This document shows, piece by piece, positions 48,721 to 61,601 of a DNA stretch of 64,000 nucleotides; the first letter of the stretch is position 1, and every line of letters starts with the position of its first letter. The stretch spans positions 6,076,001-6,140,000 of the forward strand of contig NC_083382.1 in NCBI RefSeq assembly GCF_031755915.1, written 5' to 3'. The DNA is from Ziziphus jujuba. Lineage: Eukaryota; Streptophyta; Magnoliopsida; Rosales; Rhamnaceae. The notes under the pieces are model-generated. The model searched no databases, was not told the DNA's origin, and saw only the letters and a list, made by a program, of their open reading frames with translations. A program made the position numbers and the translations under genes.

Positions 48721-51220
48721 CTATATATCTATACCTTTAGAAAGTACTAACTCTGGAATTCTCAACTTCAATTCTAATTAATCATAAAGTATTTTTCTCT
48801 TATCTCCAAGTATTGATTTTTAGTAATAAATTACCCTAGCAAAAAGGACGAAGAAAAAACTTAAAAGAAAAAAAAGCTCTGAAAAGCAACTAAGATTTCT
48901 AATGCAGCTATAGTCTAAAGTGGGGTTTTAATATAGTAATCCACAATTGTGGCCAATTATGATGCTACATGCAGAAGCAGATAAAGTGAAATATTGAAAT
49001 GACTGGAGAGGAAGTAGTCAATTCACCCAAAAAAGAAAAACAAGAAAGTGAAGTATAGAGGGGGAAGACTACATAGAAGCTACGCAACAGATAGATTGTT
49101 ATAAGCCAATCAAAAGCAGCCCTTAGACTGTATATATACATATCATATTCATGTTATATTTAATTATTTCTTAACATACAATATATGTCTAAAAAATGTG
49201 CATAGAAAGTTGCAGACTATAATCTGAACATATAGGTTAAGCTGGACTGCAACATGTCCACCATTTCTATATGAGTATGTCAACTAATGTAGCTACATTT
49301 CTTTCTCATACTGCTTGTGTTTAACCTGGTTTGGTTATAAAAGCTTAGACCTACCGACACCTATATATGCTATACAAATCATTCACTTTATATTTATTTT
49401 ATCTGTATAATTAGTTTAGGGTCAAGGATTTATCTGTATACAAATCAAAAAAGAAAAAGAATTAGTTTCTTAAGGGTCAAGTACATTTTTATAAAAATTC
49501 TTCTTTTCAACCCACAAAAGTAGTTTTCTAGACAGAGTTTGAGTATCATGCACTAGTGAGATAACACCTTTAGCTTTAGGATTTAAACTTCGATCAAGGT
49601 AAAAATCCCTATATCCCTAAGTTGTAACAAATATATATATATACATATATTATGTTTATTTATTACAAACTAACATTATTCTTCATCAAATTCATTGATT
49701 TCCCTGCCTTCATCCTTTATTTATTTTCCATGCTCAGGGATGTTGATGGAACCCAAAAAAAAAAAAAATTTAAAAAAAATTAAAAAACAACGTGTCTTTT
49801 GGGTGTCATTCCTCCTAGACGACATGCCATTCGCTCCATCTTCAACCTTTAGCCCGGTTGACCCAAACTCGCCTAAACTGGTGCCGATCTGATTTTTGAC
49901 CCGGTTATTTCTCCCACCTCCGGCCACAGTTTAAGGCCAACCCGATCCCATTTTTTCTCTCTCTTCATTTCCTACTGATATCCAATATCAATCTATCCTA
50001 AAATCTAGGTTATAATCACTTCCATACAAAAACCTAAATTTCAAATAAACTTCAAAAATTCCACATTTTTAACCGGTTCTAAACACAAATCAATTGTTTC
50101 AATGTATCACATTGTACTAAATTTGTAAGTATTTAATGGTAAGGCAACAAATAAATACAAAAAAAAAAACCCACACAGGTCCAGGGCAAGGCAACAAATA
50201 AACACAAAAACAAATCCACATCGGTCACGGCAAGGCAAAAAATTAACACAAAAACAAACCCACACCGGTCCACGGCAACAAATAAACAAAAATATTAAAA
50301 CAATTACCTCAGAGATAGCCGTTCAAGGGTGCTGAGATGAGATGAAGTTTTGTTTTTTTATTTTTTCTTTGTATTTTTAAGGGTGCTGAGATGAAGCTTC
50401 CTTTGTTTTTTCCACGGCAAGTTTTGTCTTTTTGTCTTTTTGTCTTTTTGTGTATTTTGTAAAAACAATTACTTGATGTACTTTGTTTTCTTTTTCTAAA
50501 AAGTAGATTTTTGTTCTTTGTTTGTTTAAAACATAAAATGATACCGAAGTCATTTTTAATTGTTTTAAGGTTAAAATAGATATTGAAGGGTTAAAAAAAA
50601 AATAATAGCAAATGAAGGGGCAAATATCATTAGGCTCATCCCGAAAGGGATATTGGGCCAAATTCCCCTTTTATAAACCTTTACCAGTATCCAACCAAGG
50701 TTTCAATGGTCCAAACTCCTACTTTTTAGCTAGGTTGTGCCTGTTCAATTCTCACTTGTAAGCATTTATCCTAGATAAAGACATTAGTAATTAAATGATA
50801 TCTAAATTATACCTCTTCGTCTGCAAAGCACTCTATGAATGACTTGATTATTCGACTTGGTAAACTAATTTATGATAAAATACTTATGCTGCAGGAAGCT
50901 TCCATAGAAAAGAAAGATAGCTTGTTGAATCATTTGTCAATAACAGTGAGGTAGAGCGACCTCATTAAGTTGTTGTTCATTTCTTAGAACTTGCATAAAT
51001 TGCGTAGAGACCTAATGTGCCAGCCATCATAATAGATCTGACCAAAAATCTGCTTGGTTTTTTATCTTGTTTGATCACTTGATCCTATAATTATTATTAG
51101 CAAAACTTGCTGCTTACGTAATAAACTTTGAGCTATAAAATGTAGAAATATAAAAGACAAAAAATATCTCCATATTTTCTCTACAAATAAATTTCATATG
51201 CATTTTAGGAGGTAAATTTT
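48400..51220. other. Unassigned region right of the MULE, ending in module flank
   Basis: No gene is visible. It has a (CT)n(AT)n microsatellite at about 48.68-48.72 kb, an oligo-A stretch at 49.75 kb, a minisatellite at 50.14-50.29 kb, and from 50.89 kb the flank shared with 10.73-10.93 kb. I could not recognise the right end of the MULE. Confidence 0.45.
50141..50285. repeat. Minisatellite, about 3 units of ~50 bp
   Basis: Imperfect units of the form GGCAAGGCAACAAATAAACA followed by CAAAAACAAACCCACACCGGTCCAC. Short hydrophobic reading frames on the minus strand come from the repeat. Confidence 0.75.
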
Positions 51221-51239
51221 GTTTACCTCTTTGACATTT

Positions 51240-52010
51240 GATGAAAATACACTAACAAGAACAACAAAAGGAACATCATGCTGTCTCACAATTACAGAGA
51301 AGATCAGGAAAGGAACCCTCTAATTGTATTGAACATAGAATTTATTGGAGTAGCAGTCAGTTTGGTTGCAGAAACAGTTTCTAGCTAGTAATATTAATGG
51401 ACAGCTTTATTCACCTTCAGTGCGCATATATTTTTGAAATCGATTTGTTCTTACTAAATAATTAACCTTTATGATGAAAATAAATAAATAAATAAAAGAG
51501 GCAATTCTGATGCTCTGCAACAAATGTAGAAAATCTACACCAAAGTCTATACCATTTAAAGAGCTAGGTACCCTGCTTCCAGACTAATAAAGCTTAATTG
51601 CTTCTCATCATTTGCAAGAACAACATTGTACAAGCTTGCCTCTTTATGATTAACACTTACTAGTATCAAAGCAAGGTTGCAATAGTTTAACTCCTAGTTA
51701 GCTAGAGAAGAAATGACTTAATTAACAGTGTGTAATCTCTCTGCTTTTGGCTTACCTAATTTATGCCAAATGTCTTAGGATGTATTTTGATATTTTTCAA
51801 ATGAGACGCTTCTTTATTTTCCATTATGTTTTCTATATATGTTTATTTTTCAACATCTAAACCTTTGATGTCCTAATCACCTAGAAAATTCTGTCACAAA
51901 TAGTTTGTTTAAAAATTTCATTTTCCTTTTGTAAGAAAATCACTAACGAACATTGTGAACATGTGCAATTTTCTGCATTTGCTGGCAGAATACAGAAAGC
52001 TTCTATAATT
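51240..52010 (+). pseudogene. Kelch gene fragments next to TNL-d
   Basis: Three kelch exons are recognisable: AGTTTGGTTGCAGAAACAGT (51.36 kb, from the exon at 2736), TAGAAAATCTACACCAAAGT with the following KELGTLLPD-like stretch (51.50-51.62 kb, from the exon at 2989) and CATTTGCTGGCAGAATACAG (51.98 kb, the last exon). All have diverged with stops. Order and spacing follow the parent gene. This is the fourth kelch-tail relic, again convergent with a TNL. Confidence 0.75.
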
Positions 52011-52129
52011 TTTAAAAAGGAAAAGGATGGGACATATATGTTGAAATCATTTATAAGTCAGTTAATCATATATGAACTGTGATTTGAGTTATGGTCTTTT
52101 TTCATTTTAATGGCTACCTCATTGAGGCT

Positions 52130-54000
52130 TGTACAAACTTTTTGAAAGGTTTCCAAATCCTCATTTTCAATCCAGTCTGCATTAACTTCCATATCAAGCA
52201 ACCAACCTTGGGTCCTTCACCTTAAGTAGTGTCTCTGCTCAACAAGTTAGGTGGCCATCTAAATTTATCATCATATTCATCCCTGCTCAAGATAGGTGAC
52301 CATTTAAATTGACTCGAATCTTCATCTTCATCTGTTGAGAACAAATCAGGTGAGACATCTAGATCCTTGTCTTCATTGTGCAGGTACAAATCCTCACTTT
52401 CATCTACCCTGATCTACTTAGGTGGGACATGCAAATCCTCATCTTCATTGTGCAGTATCAAATTTTCTATCTCTTGCTCACATACCAAACGAACGCCACA
52501 ATCAAATCCATTGTCTGTGAAGACATGAAAAGCATTGTCGTTGAAATCAAAAGTAAACTCAATTGAAGTGCAATTGCTTTGCCAATTTGAATGGGGGTAA
52601 GTAAAATAGCCAAACATGATCATTGTTTCTACATGAGAATTTAGTATCCATGAGAAGTTTAAGTCACAAGTTTCGTCCCTCGGCTTTTACATTGCACATG
52701 CTAGTGAAACCTCCTACTATATTTTTACTGTTCTCTTTTAATTGAAGAAACCCAGAGAGAGTAAAGCCAATCCATTTACTACTGCACAACTTTGGATCTA
52801 GATGTAAACTTATAGACAGCTGATAACTTCTATGAGAAAACCAGGCTGAAACTTCATTTCCAGGAAGAACAATATAAAATCGTTTGCTTGGATTAGGGAA
52901 GTTCTGTCATATTTAAGAAGAAACATCATGTGGAAGCTAGGTGGAAGCTCTGGTCCTAATGATTTTAGATTTTCACAAAACTTCAAATCAAGAATTCCAA
53001 GCTTGTATAGTTGATTGATACTGGCAGGTAGGCAAGAAAGAGTTATGGCTGAGGTTTAAGTCTTCTAAAGAAACCAAGAAACCAAAATCTTCAGGTATTG
53101 CTCCCTCCACAATATCACAACTACTTAAGTCCAATTTTTTCAAAGACCAGAGAAAACCTGAGATTAGGCCCTTGCCAATAATGAGATTCATCGTATTTTC
53201 CAATTGTCATGATTCTAAAAATGCACCTCGAAAACATCTTAATGTTATTTAGAAATGCAATGGAAGGTGGTAGGCATTCTGTAGAAGTGCAGCCAAGATG
53301 AAGCTCCTCCAAACTATTTAAATGGTCCAAGTCCTCTTGTAAGCTGCACAAAGTTAAACAATAAGAGAGTTTAAGAACTTTGAGAGAATATGAACTGGTT
53401 AAGCTTGGTGGGAAGATTTTTTAGGCTATGGCAATGCTCCACGTTCTATAAAGCAAGCCTTGAAAGAAGTGTAACGGATGGATGAACCTACACTAGATTT
53501 AAACAATTATCAAGAATCAATTTCTCTAGATTTGGAACCACCTTGAAGTCTCCAAGCTTTTCAAAATTCTTTGAACCACTAGGTCAATGATTTTCAAATT
53601 GTATGAAGGCTATTATATATATATATATATAGAGAGAGAGAAGACATATTTATTTCATTAAATAAAATATTTAAATTGTAAGTTTTAGAAGAGATTAACA
53701 GTAAGTAAGAGCTTCTAATGCCTAGCTTGATAAAGTTGTTCAAAACTTGTTTCAAACTGCTGCACTGCAATTCCAGTTTAACAAGTCGATATGGTTGGAA
53801 ACTTGATGGAAAACTTGTGAGAGGAAATTGAAACCATTTAATTACATGTAACCCATTTGAAAGAAAAAAATTCTGAATCGGATGTTGCAACAGAAGTGAG
53901 CAATCTTAGTATTTTTCACTTTTGAGAAGGCTTCCCATATGATCTGTTTCCATATATTACCACCAACTATCCTATCTTCAACCTCTTCTGTTCCCTAATA
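52130..54000 (-). pseudogene. TNL-d: LRR and C-JID half of a TNL, 5' half absent
   Basis: Minus strand: LRR-linker exon from 54000 (GTEEVEDRIVGGNIWKQIIW, intact TTAG acceptor), which frameshifts near 53.88 kb into LTSFPSSFQPYRLVKLELQC. Its donor reads ATCAAG|CT where TNL-a and -b have GT. LRRs follow (LHLGCTSTECLPPSIAFL near 53.29 kb, KKLDLSSCDIVEGAIPEDFG near 53.13 kb). C-JID: VLPGNEVSAWFSHRSYQLSI (52.87 kb), then a TGA, then FTDNGFDCGVRLVCEQEIEN with a tail containing two LHNEDEDL/LHNEDKDL units (52.5-52.35 kb). TIR and NB-ARC exons are missing; about 0.4 kb upstream the sequence passes into the Copia element. Nonfunctional. Confidence 0.85.
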
Positions 54001-54349
54001 GTTGAGATCAAAACACTAGGAGTAAATCATTTTTCTTAAAAAAAAAAAAGAGAGAGAGTAAATCATTAAAGCATGTTTAATAGAATAAAAAGGAAATAGG
54101 AGAAAATATTAAACATGCAAATAATTATATTATTCTGTCTTGAAATTGAGGGTAAAATTTCTTTAATGAAATATGTAAAAACAATTTTTCAAGGAATCTA
54201 GAATAAACATTTTCTTTTTTTGGAAGAACCATCACCCTACTTTCCTAAGTTATGAGAATTTGACTCCCAATAGACACACAATTTCATACCCATGAAAATC
54301 ATATATAAACACAAAAAGTTATCTTTTCAAGAGAAATTTGCCACGAGAA

Positions 54350-57300
54350 GTTAAAGAATTTTTTTTTTTTAAAATTTGTCTTTCTCTTTTATATAGTTAG
54401 TCCTAATAATCTTTTTTGTTTTTTTTTGTTTTTAATTTAATCTATTTGATGGGGAAAAAAACATTGGGACTTTGAACTCTTCTTCTATATAAGATCCCAC
54501 ATTTGATGGAATTTGGTGTAGGTTTATGTTGTTGTACTCTAGAGCACAATCATTCAAGGTGTTAGTCAAGAATGATTGTTGTTGGTTCTTGGTTCTTGAT
54601 TTTTTTTTTGGGGTTTGTTAAGGTTTTGTTTATGGTTTTAATGGAGGTATAGGGTTCTTGAGAAGGTTGTTAGCTTTTGAAAAGAAGAAGAAACCAAAAT
54701 GTAGTAGTTGAGAGAGAGAGAGAGCCAAAAATGTTGTTTTTCAAAATCTGTTTTTTTGAATATTTTCTTTCTCAACGTTTTCATTACAATTTTCATACTT
54801 TTAAATACATCAAAAAGACAATAAGGCATGCTTCCATATTGATCAATAAATACAAAAGCATTAAAAGTAACCAACCAAGTCAAACTACGTCAACTAACTC
54901 TAATCAATGTGCTGGGCATGCAAGAAACCTTCTTTAATGGGCAGTTCAGCTTGTCTAAGGCATTTGAATGTGAAAACCAGCTCCATTTGACTTGAAAATT
55001 TGAGGGAAGCCTTTTTGAATATTAAAATATGTTCTAGCCAAAAATCAGATAAAACAAAGTCCATTTACCCATTCAAAAGTAATCAAACCCGAGGCAGTTT
55101 TGCCTAGTTTTCTGGGCAACAAAACTGCACAAGGGTCAGATTGTTTTGGGCTTACCTCAGCCTTTCCAGATCCAAATTGGGCCATTATTTTTGATGCTGC
55201 TTCCTCTGCATATCTAGTTTATCATATCCAAAATTCAGATCCAAATCCCAAACCTACTTCAAACGGCATCCAAGGAAGTGGACTTATGTTGCTGGAAATA
55301 CAATTCCAGCAACTAGACAAAAAGGCCTTGAGCTAGATAATGAGCTTAGGGTATTACAAAAAGGATATTGTTCTTAAACATTACAAGATAAAATAAAATG
55401 CATAAACATAAATAATTTTTGGTTTTTGATGTTGCAAAACAAAGAGTGCAAGTGTAACCGAACTACCTTGCACATTGTGGCAAGATCACCACATTTCAAC
55501 ACTCCTCCTTGGTGTTCTTGCTTGAAATATTTAGAAGCTTACTCAAGGTCTCAAATCTTGCTTTTGGAAGTGTCATGGTGAAGAAATCTGCAAGGTTATC
55601 TTCAGTCTTGATATATTCCAAGCTTACTTCTCCATTTTCTTCAAACTCCCTCAAAGAGTGATACTTCACCGGTATGTGTTTTGTCCTTCCATGTTGAACG
55701 GGGTTCTTGGCTATTGATATCGCTGAAGTGTTGTCACATTTGATGATGGTTGAACCCTCTTGAGGATAACCAAGGTCCTCCAATAATTTCCGAAGCCAAA
55801 TGCATTGATTTGTACATGAAGAGCAAGCAATGTACTCGGCTTCGGCGGTGCTTTGAGCGGTTGTTGCTTGCTTCTTTGCATTCCATGAGAATGGTCCACT
55901 ACCAAGTGAGAAAAGATACCCCGAAGTGCTCTTCATATCATCCAAGCATCCAGCCCAATCACTATCCGAGTAGGCCATTAATCTAATCACATCTTGCCTA
56001 TCATACCAAACTCCAAAGTCTTGTGTTCCTTTTAAGTATCTAAGAATTCTTTTGGCACCTACAAAATGGTTTTGGGATGGTGCTTGCATATATCTAGACA
56101 AAACACATGTGGCATGCATAATATCCAGTCTTAATGAACATACATAGAGAAAACTTCCTATCATGCTTCTATATAGGGTCGGGTTTACCTTTGGTGTGCC
56201 ATCCTCCTTCTTGTATTTGTCTCCTTGGCTCATTGGTGTTGACATTGGCTTGCATTCATCAAGGTTGAACTTTTTCAAAAGATTTTTGATGTATTTCTCT
56301 TGAGATATGAAGATACCCCTAGAGCATTGCATCACTTCCAATCCAAGGAAGTAATTCATTTCACCAAGGCTTGACATGTCAAACTCCTTTTCAAGTTCAT
56401 TTTTCAAAACTTCCACATTCTTTTCATTTTCACCCGTGAACAACAAATCATCCACATAGAGTGAGATAACAATCATGCCTTCTTCATTCCTTATGTATAG
56501 TGTTGGCTCATTTGGACTCCTTCTAAAGCCTTGGTAGGTCAAGTAACCATCAATCTTGCCATACCAAGCCCTAGGTGCTTGCTTTAACCCGTAAAGTGCC
56601 TTGTGTAGATGGTAGACTCTGTCCTCATGTCCTTGAACAATGAAGCCCTCGGGTTTCTTGACATAAACCTCCTTTTGAAGCACATCATTCAAGAAAGCCG
56701 ACTTTACATCAAGGTGGTACACCTTCCATGACATTGAGGCCGAGATGGATAGGATGAGCCTTATGGTCTCCATTCTTGCAACCAGTGCAAATGTCTCTCC
56801 ATAATCTACACCCGCTTGTTGTGCATAGCCTTTTACCACAAGCCTTGCCTTGTGCTTGCATATTGTTCCATCCGGGTTGAACTTGGTCCTAAAGATCCAC
56901 TTTATACCAATTGGTTTCTTATTTTTAGGTTTAGAAACCAAAGACCAAGTTTCATTCTTTTCTATCGTATCCATTTCGGTTTGCATGGCCTCCATCCACT
57001 CTTTCTTTTGCATAGATTCTTGAGCATTGGTAGGATCACTCAAGGCAACATTGCACCTTTCATATATTTCGGACAATGGCCTTTCTCCTTTAACACCATC
57101 TCCAATCTCCAATTCGGCTCCAATGGTCTTAAGTGCATCCTCCTCATCATCTTCATTTTCTTCATTGTCATTGTCATTGGTTTCTTCTTCTTCATCATCC
57201 AACCGAGCATTATCTTCATGGACAAGAAGCTCATCCTTTGTCCAATCCCAAACAGCATCTTCATCAATCCTCACATCCCTTGTTACCACAAGTTTCTTGG

Positions 57301-59623
57301 TTTCCAAGTTGAAAACCCTAAAACCTTTGGTAACCTCACTAAAGCCGACCAAGATGCCCACATTTGCCCTTTTGTCAAGCTTATCTCTCATGTGTGGATG
57401 AATATGGAGAAAATAAACACTTCCAAAGATTTTTATGTTGTCCAAAGATGGTTTTTCTCCATACCATATTTCATAGGGTGTCTTAGACTCATTGGATTTG
57501 GTGTATGCTCGGTTTTGGATGTAGCTAGCCGTGTATATGGCTTCGGCCCAAAACTTCTTTGGCATGTTCTTCTCATGTATCATGCACCTTGCCATCTCCA
57601 TCAAGGTCCTATTTTTCCTCTCACAAATACCATTTTGTTGTGGTGTGTATGGTGTTGTGAATTGATGCACCATTCCATTTTCTTTGCAAAAATCCTCCAT
57701 AGCCAAGCTTGTATATTCTCCACCATTTTCGGTTCTCAAGCACTTCATCTTTGCATTGCTTTGGGTTTCCACCATCTTCTTGAATTCCATGAACTTCTCA
57801 AGCACTTGTGACTTGGTTGGTAGAAAATATACCCAATACATCCTTGAGTAGTCATCAATAAAGGTTAGGAAGTACTTACAACCTCCAATTAATGACAAAC
57901 TCATCGGTCCACACACATCCGAATGGACTAGCTCAAGCTTCTCCTTAGCTCTCCATGAACCGGATTTAGGGAATGGAAGCCGTGTGGATTTCCCTAGTTG
58001 GCATACATCACATAGGTCCTCAATCTTTGGCATGTCCTTCACAATGGCATTGGTGTTTTTCATGGCACCATAGCTAGAATGCCCAAGCCTTTTATGCCAA
58101 AGTTGAGAAATGGACTCCACTTTGGTTTTTAAGGCTCGTTCATTCTTAACTAGGTCCAATCTATAGCTTTTGTCCTTCAATGCTACCTTAAACAGCTCAT
58201 TACCACAAGCATCATATATGGTACATCCATCTTTTGCAAAATTTATAGCAAAGCCTCTTTCTACCAATTGTGCTACACTAAGCAAGTTTTCACGCAAACT
58301 AGGAACATATAGCACATCTTTTATAATTCTGGTACCTTCTTTGGTGTTCAAGCACACATCTCCTTTGCCTTCTACTTTCATGAACCGGCCATCACCAATC
58401 TTCACTTTGGTTTTGTAGTTTTGGTTAAGCTCTATAAAGCCATCCTTTTGGAAACTTATGTGGTGTGAGCAACCACTATCCACAAGCCAACCGAGACCAC
58501 TACTTATGGCTTTAAGGTATGTGGCCACAAATAGGTTCTCGGCTTCTTCATTAACCACATTGGCTTGTTGTCTCCTTTGCTTGCATACTTTGGCAATGTG
58601 GCCTTTTCCTCCACATCTTTCACAAGATGCATCCGGCCTCCAAAAACACTTGGATGGTGGATGTCCAAGCTTCTTGTAATGAGGGCAAGGTGGATGCCCT
58701 CCTCGGTTTTGATGGCTTTGTTGTTGTTGTTGTTGATTCCATCCACTTTTGTTGTTGTTTGTGTTGTTGTTGGTTGTAAAACCGGTTTGGTTGGTGTTGT
58801 TGCTCTTCCTTCTTTTATTCTTCTTTTTGTTGTCGTGGCCACCATAGAATGCACTCTCTATGGTCTCCTCCTTTCTAATGGCTCTCCTTTGTTCGGTTGG
58901 TTGAAGAGCATTGATGAGCTCACTCAAGGTTATTTCACTAAGATTTCTAGATTCTTCAAGGGAGGAAATCTTAGCTTCAAACCTTTCGGGTAAGCTCACC
59001 AATACTTTCTCTACTACCCTTTGATCGGTCAATTGCTCACCAAGGACCCGAATTTGATTTACCACTTTGAGCATCCTTTCCGTGAAATCCTTGACAAGCT
59101 CATTCTCCTTCATCTTTAAGGTCTCAAACTCTCTTCTTAGGTTTAAAACTTGCATTTGCCGAGTTCTAGTATTTCCATGGAACTCCTCTTGAAGCTTTAT
59201 CCAAACCTTTCTAGCACTTGTGTATGACATTATCCTTGTAAAAATGGAATCACTCATGGAGGAGTGCAAGGCAGTGAGGGCCTTGAACCCCTTGGCAACT
59301 TCGGCCTCATGTGCATTTCTTTGTGCTTGGGTTGCATTAGCTCTTAACTCTTCCACTACATAACTTTCTTCTATGACTTACCATAAACCAAAGGCTTGAA
59401 GGAAGGCTTTCATTTTTATACTCCAAACGGAATAGTTTTGCCCTTCAAACTTAGGTGGTGTTGGGGTTGCAAAGGATTGTGAGGCCATTTGAAAAAATGG
59501 TTTTTGAAAAGTTTTGAAAAATGGACACAAGAACAAGCTCTCGGGTGGTGGTGTTTTGGTGAGTTTCAACTAGTCTTTTTGGGAGGTTTTGGTTTCGGTC
59601 GGAAGGCTTTAGGTGGGGGATCC
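54350..59623 (-). mobile_element. Copia element (copia-2), nearly intact coding region, 5' LTR missing
   Basis: The 3' LTR starts TGTTGAAATGTGG at 55501, right after an AAGGAGGAG polypurine tract, and runs to somewhere near 54.35-54.5 kb; it includes a TATA-like TCTTATATAG at about 54.49 kb. On the other side the leader before gag (59488) reaches the Gypsy palindrome at 59624 with no primer site or LTR. The element is therefore truncated at its 5' end. Its 3' end lies in or beside TNL-d intron sequence. Confidence 0.7.
55496..59488 (-). CDS. Copia gag-pol polyprotein (one in-frame stop)
   Basis: The start is MASQSFATPTPPKFEGQNYS at 59488. A TAA at 59378-59380 interrupts after LQAFGLW; the frame then stays open for about 1,290 codons. 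In order: gag (UBN2-type), CCHC knuckle CERCGGKGHIAKVC, protease WLVDSGCSHHIS, GAG-pre-integrase LWHKRLGHSSYGAMKN, integrase core (FLTFIDDYSRMYWVYF, RTENGGEYTS, QQNGICERKNRTLMEMAR), an acidic stretch DDEEEETNDNDNEENEDD, RT (LDVKSAFLNDVLQKEVYV, VISLYVDDLLFTG) and RNase H (SDSDWAGCLDDMKSTSGYLF, STAEAEYIACSS). All catalytic residues are kept, so the element was active recently. The stop probably replaced GAA (Glu), judged from the surrounding frame. Confidence 0.9.
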
Positions 59624-59927
59624 TGATGCGAATCAACCCGAGACAGCTCGACCAACAACCCGCTGGGGTGCTGACCCATTACAAATGAAGGTGGGACCGA
59701 TCACTAGGGCCCAAGCCAAGAGGTTCAAGGACAATCTTGCTGTCTTCATACAAGGAATAAGTCATAGCCAAGAGGGGTTGGCCACATCTAAAGAACCAAG
59801 GCCTGTTTTACTCATACAAGCAATAGAAGCCAAAACAGGGTCGGGTGACGTTTTTGGTGCTAATAAGGAGGCCGGGTTGTATGAATTGGAACCCCATCTT
59901 TATGGGTTCAATTCATATGGAGGATGA
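59624..59927 (+). pseudogene. Gypsy polyprotein C-terminal tail (left arm copy)
   Basis: PTTRWGADPLQMKVGPITRA to LYELEPHLYGFNSYGG-stop, the same ~100-residue tail as the end of the polyprotein at 61599. No upstream coding sequence is attached; copia-2 leader DNA abuts it. Confidence 0.85.
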
Positions 59928-60767
59928 GTCATAGAAACCAGCCAAAGCAGCTTCAAAGCTGACCAACAAGGTGGTTTGCGCACAAGGAGAAGGAAAGGGC
60001 CGGATTTGCTGTATTCTCCGCGGGTTTTACTGTATTTTACTGTATTAACCTTTTCTCATATTTCCAAGCAAGGGCAACGTGGGGAACTTCACAATAAGCT
60101 TATTTGGCATCCTACAAAGCATATTGAAGCTGGTTTGGAGCTCACTTTGGTCAAAGAATGGTCAAAGTCAAATTAGTCAAAAAGCTAGTATTTTAGTTTC
60201 CTAATTTTATTCTACTTTTTGTTTTAGGAAACTACCATTATTTTTTAGTTTCTATTTATTTATTTTCTGGACAAATAAGATTAGGAAAGTTATTATTTTA
60301 TTATTTCCATTGTAAATTAATTAATTCCTAAATTCAACATAAAGGAATTAATTAATCCAAATTAGTTTAGGAATAGGAAAGTTTCGGCCAAGGTAGAATT
60401 CTTCTTTGTGTGGCCGGTTTTTCCTAGGGTTTTTAGGGTTTATTTTGTTTCTTTCAAAGCCTATTTAAAGGCCTACTTTTCATTAATAATAAAAAACTTT
60501 AAACTTTGATTTGATTGAGAAAATACTTGTGAGATTAATTATCTCTTTGTTCTTTGAGAACACCTAAAACACCATTAGAGAATTGGTTGTTTTAGCTTGA
60601 CTTATCAATAGGTTTTCCATCCCCTATTGTGGCGTCTACATTATACCAAGGTTTCTAACCACAGGTTGGTTAGGGGTTGAGGTCCATTCCATTAGAACTT
60701 GAACTTAATTAAAGATCCGGGCTAATATAATATGGGTTTAGGAGCAGGTCGTCCTAGGTTCGTATCA
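59925..60767 (+). repeat. Gypsy-3 LTR, plus orientation (left arm)
   Basis: It starts TGAGTCATAG, overlapping the stop codon of the tail, after ATGGAGGA, and ends GGTTCGTATCA. It is 843 bp. It aligns with the gypsy-2 LTR at 29348-30174. Confidence 0.8.
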
Positions 60768-60770
60768 TTT

Positions 60771-61601
60771 ATACGAACCTAGGACGACCTGCTCCTAAAC
60801 CCGTATTATATTAGCCTGGATCTTTAATTAAGTTCAAGTTCTAATGGAATGGACCTCAACCCCTAACCAACCTGTGGTTAGAAACCTTGGTATAATGTAG
60901 ACGCCACAATAGGGGATGGAAAACCTATTGATAAGTCAAGCTAAAACAACCAATTCTCTAATGGTGTTTTAGGTGTTCTCAAAGAACAAAGAGATAATTA
61001 ATCTCACAAGTATTTTCTCAATCAAATCAAAGTTTAAAGTTTTTTATTATTAATGAAAAGTAGGCCTTTAAATAGGCTTTGAAAGAAACAAAATAAACCC
61101 TAAAAACCCTAGGAAAAACCGGCCACACAAAGAAGAATTCTACCTTGGCCGAAACTTTCCTATTCCTAAACTAATTTGGATTAATTAATTCCTTTATGTT
61201 GAATTTAGGAATTAATTAATTTACAATGGAAATAATAAAATAATAACTTTCCTAATCTTATTTGTCCAGAAAATAAATAAATAGAAACTAAAAAATAATG
61301 GTAGTTTCCTAAAACAAAAAGTAGAATAAAATTAGGAAACTAAAATACTAGTTTTTTGACTAATTTGACTTTGACCATTCTTTGACCAAAGTGAGCTCCA
61401 AACCAGCTTCAATATGCTTTGTAGGATGCCAAATAAGCTTATTGTGAAGTTCCCCACGTTGCCCTTGCTTGGAAATATGAGAAAAGGTTAATACAGTAAA
61501 ACCCGCGGAGAATACAGCAAATCCGGCCCTTTCCTTCTCCTTGTGCGCAAACCACCTTGTTGGTCAGCTTTGAAGCTGCTTTGGCTGGTTTCTATGACTC
61601 A
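60771..61601 (-). repeat. Gypsy-3 LTR, minus orientation (right arm), 3' LTR of the polyprotein below
   Basis: On the minus strand it starts TGAGTCATAG at 61601, overlapping the TGA stop of the polyprotein, and ends GGTTCGTAT at the palindrome centre, about 2 nt short of the CA end kept by the left copy. Confidence 0.8.

Noticed and set aside
56816..57811. A 331-codon plus-strand reading frame
   Set aside because: It lies wholly antisense to the Copia polyprotein, has no recognisable domain, and is a codon-bias shadow.
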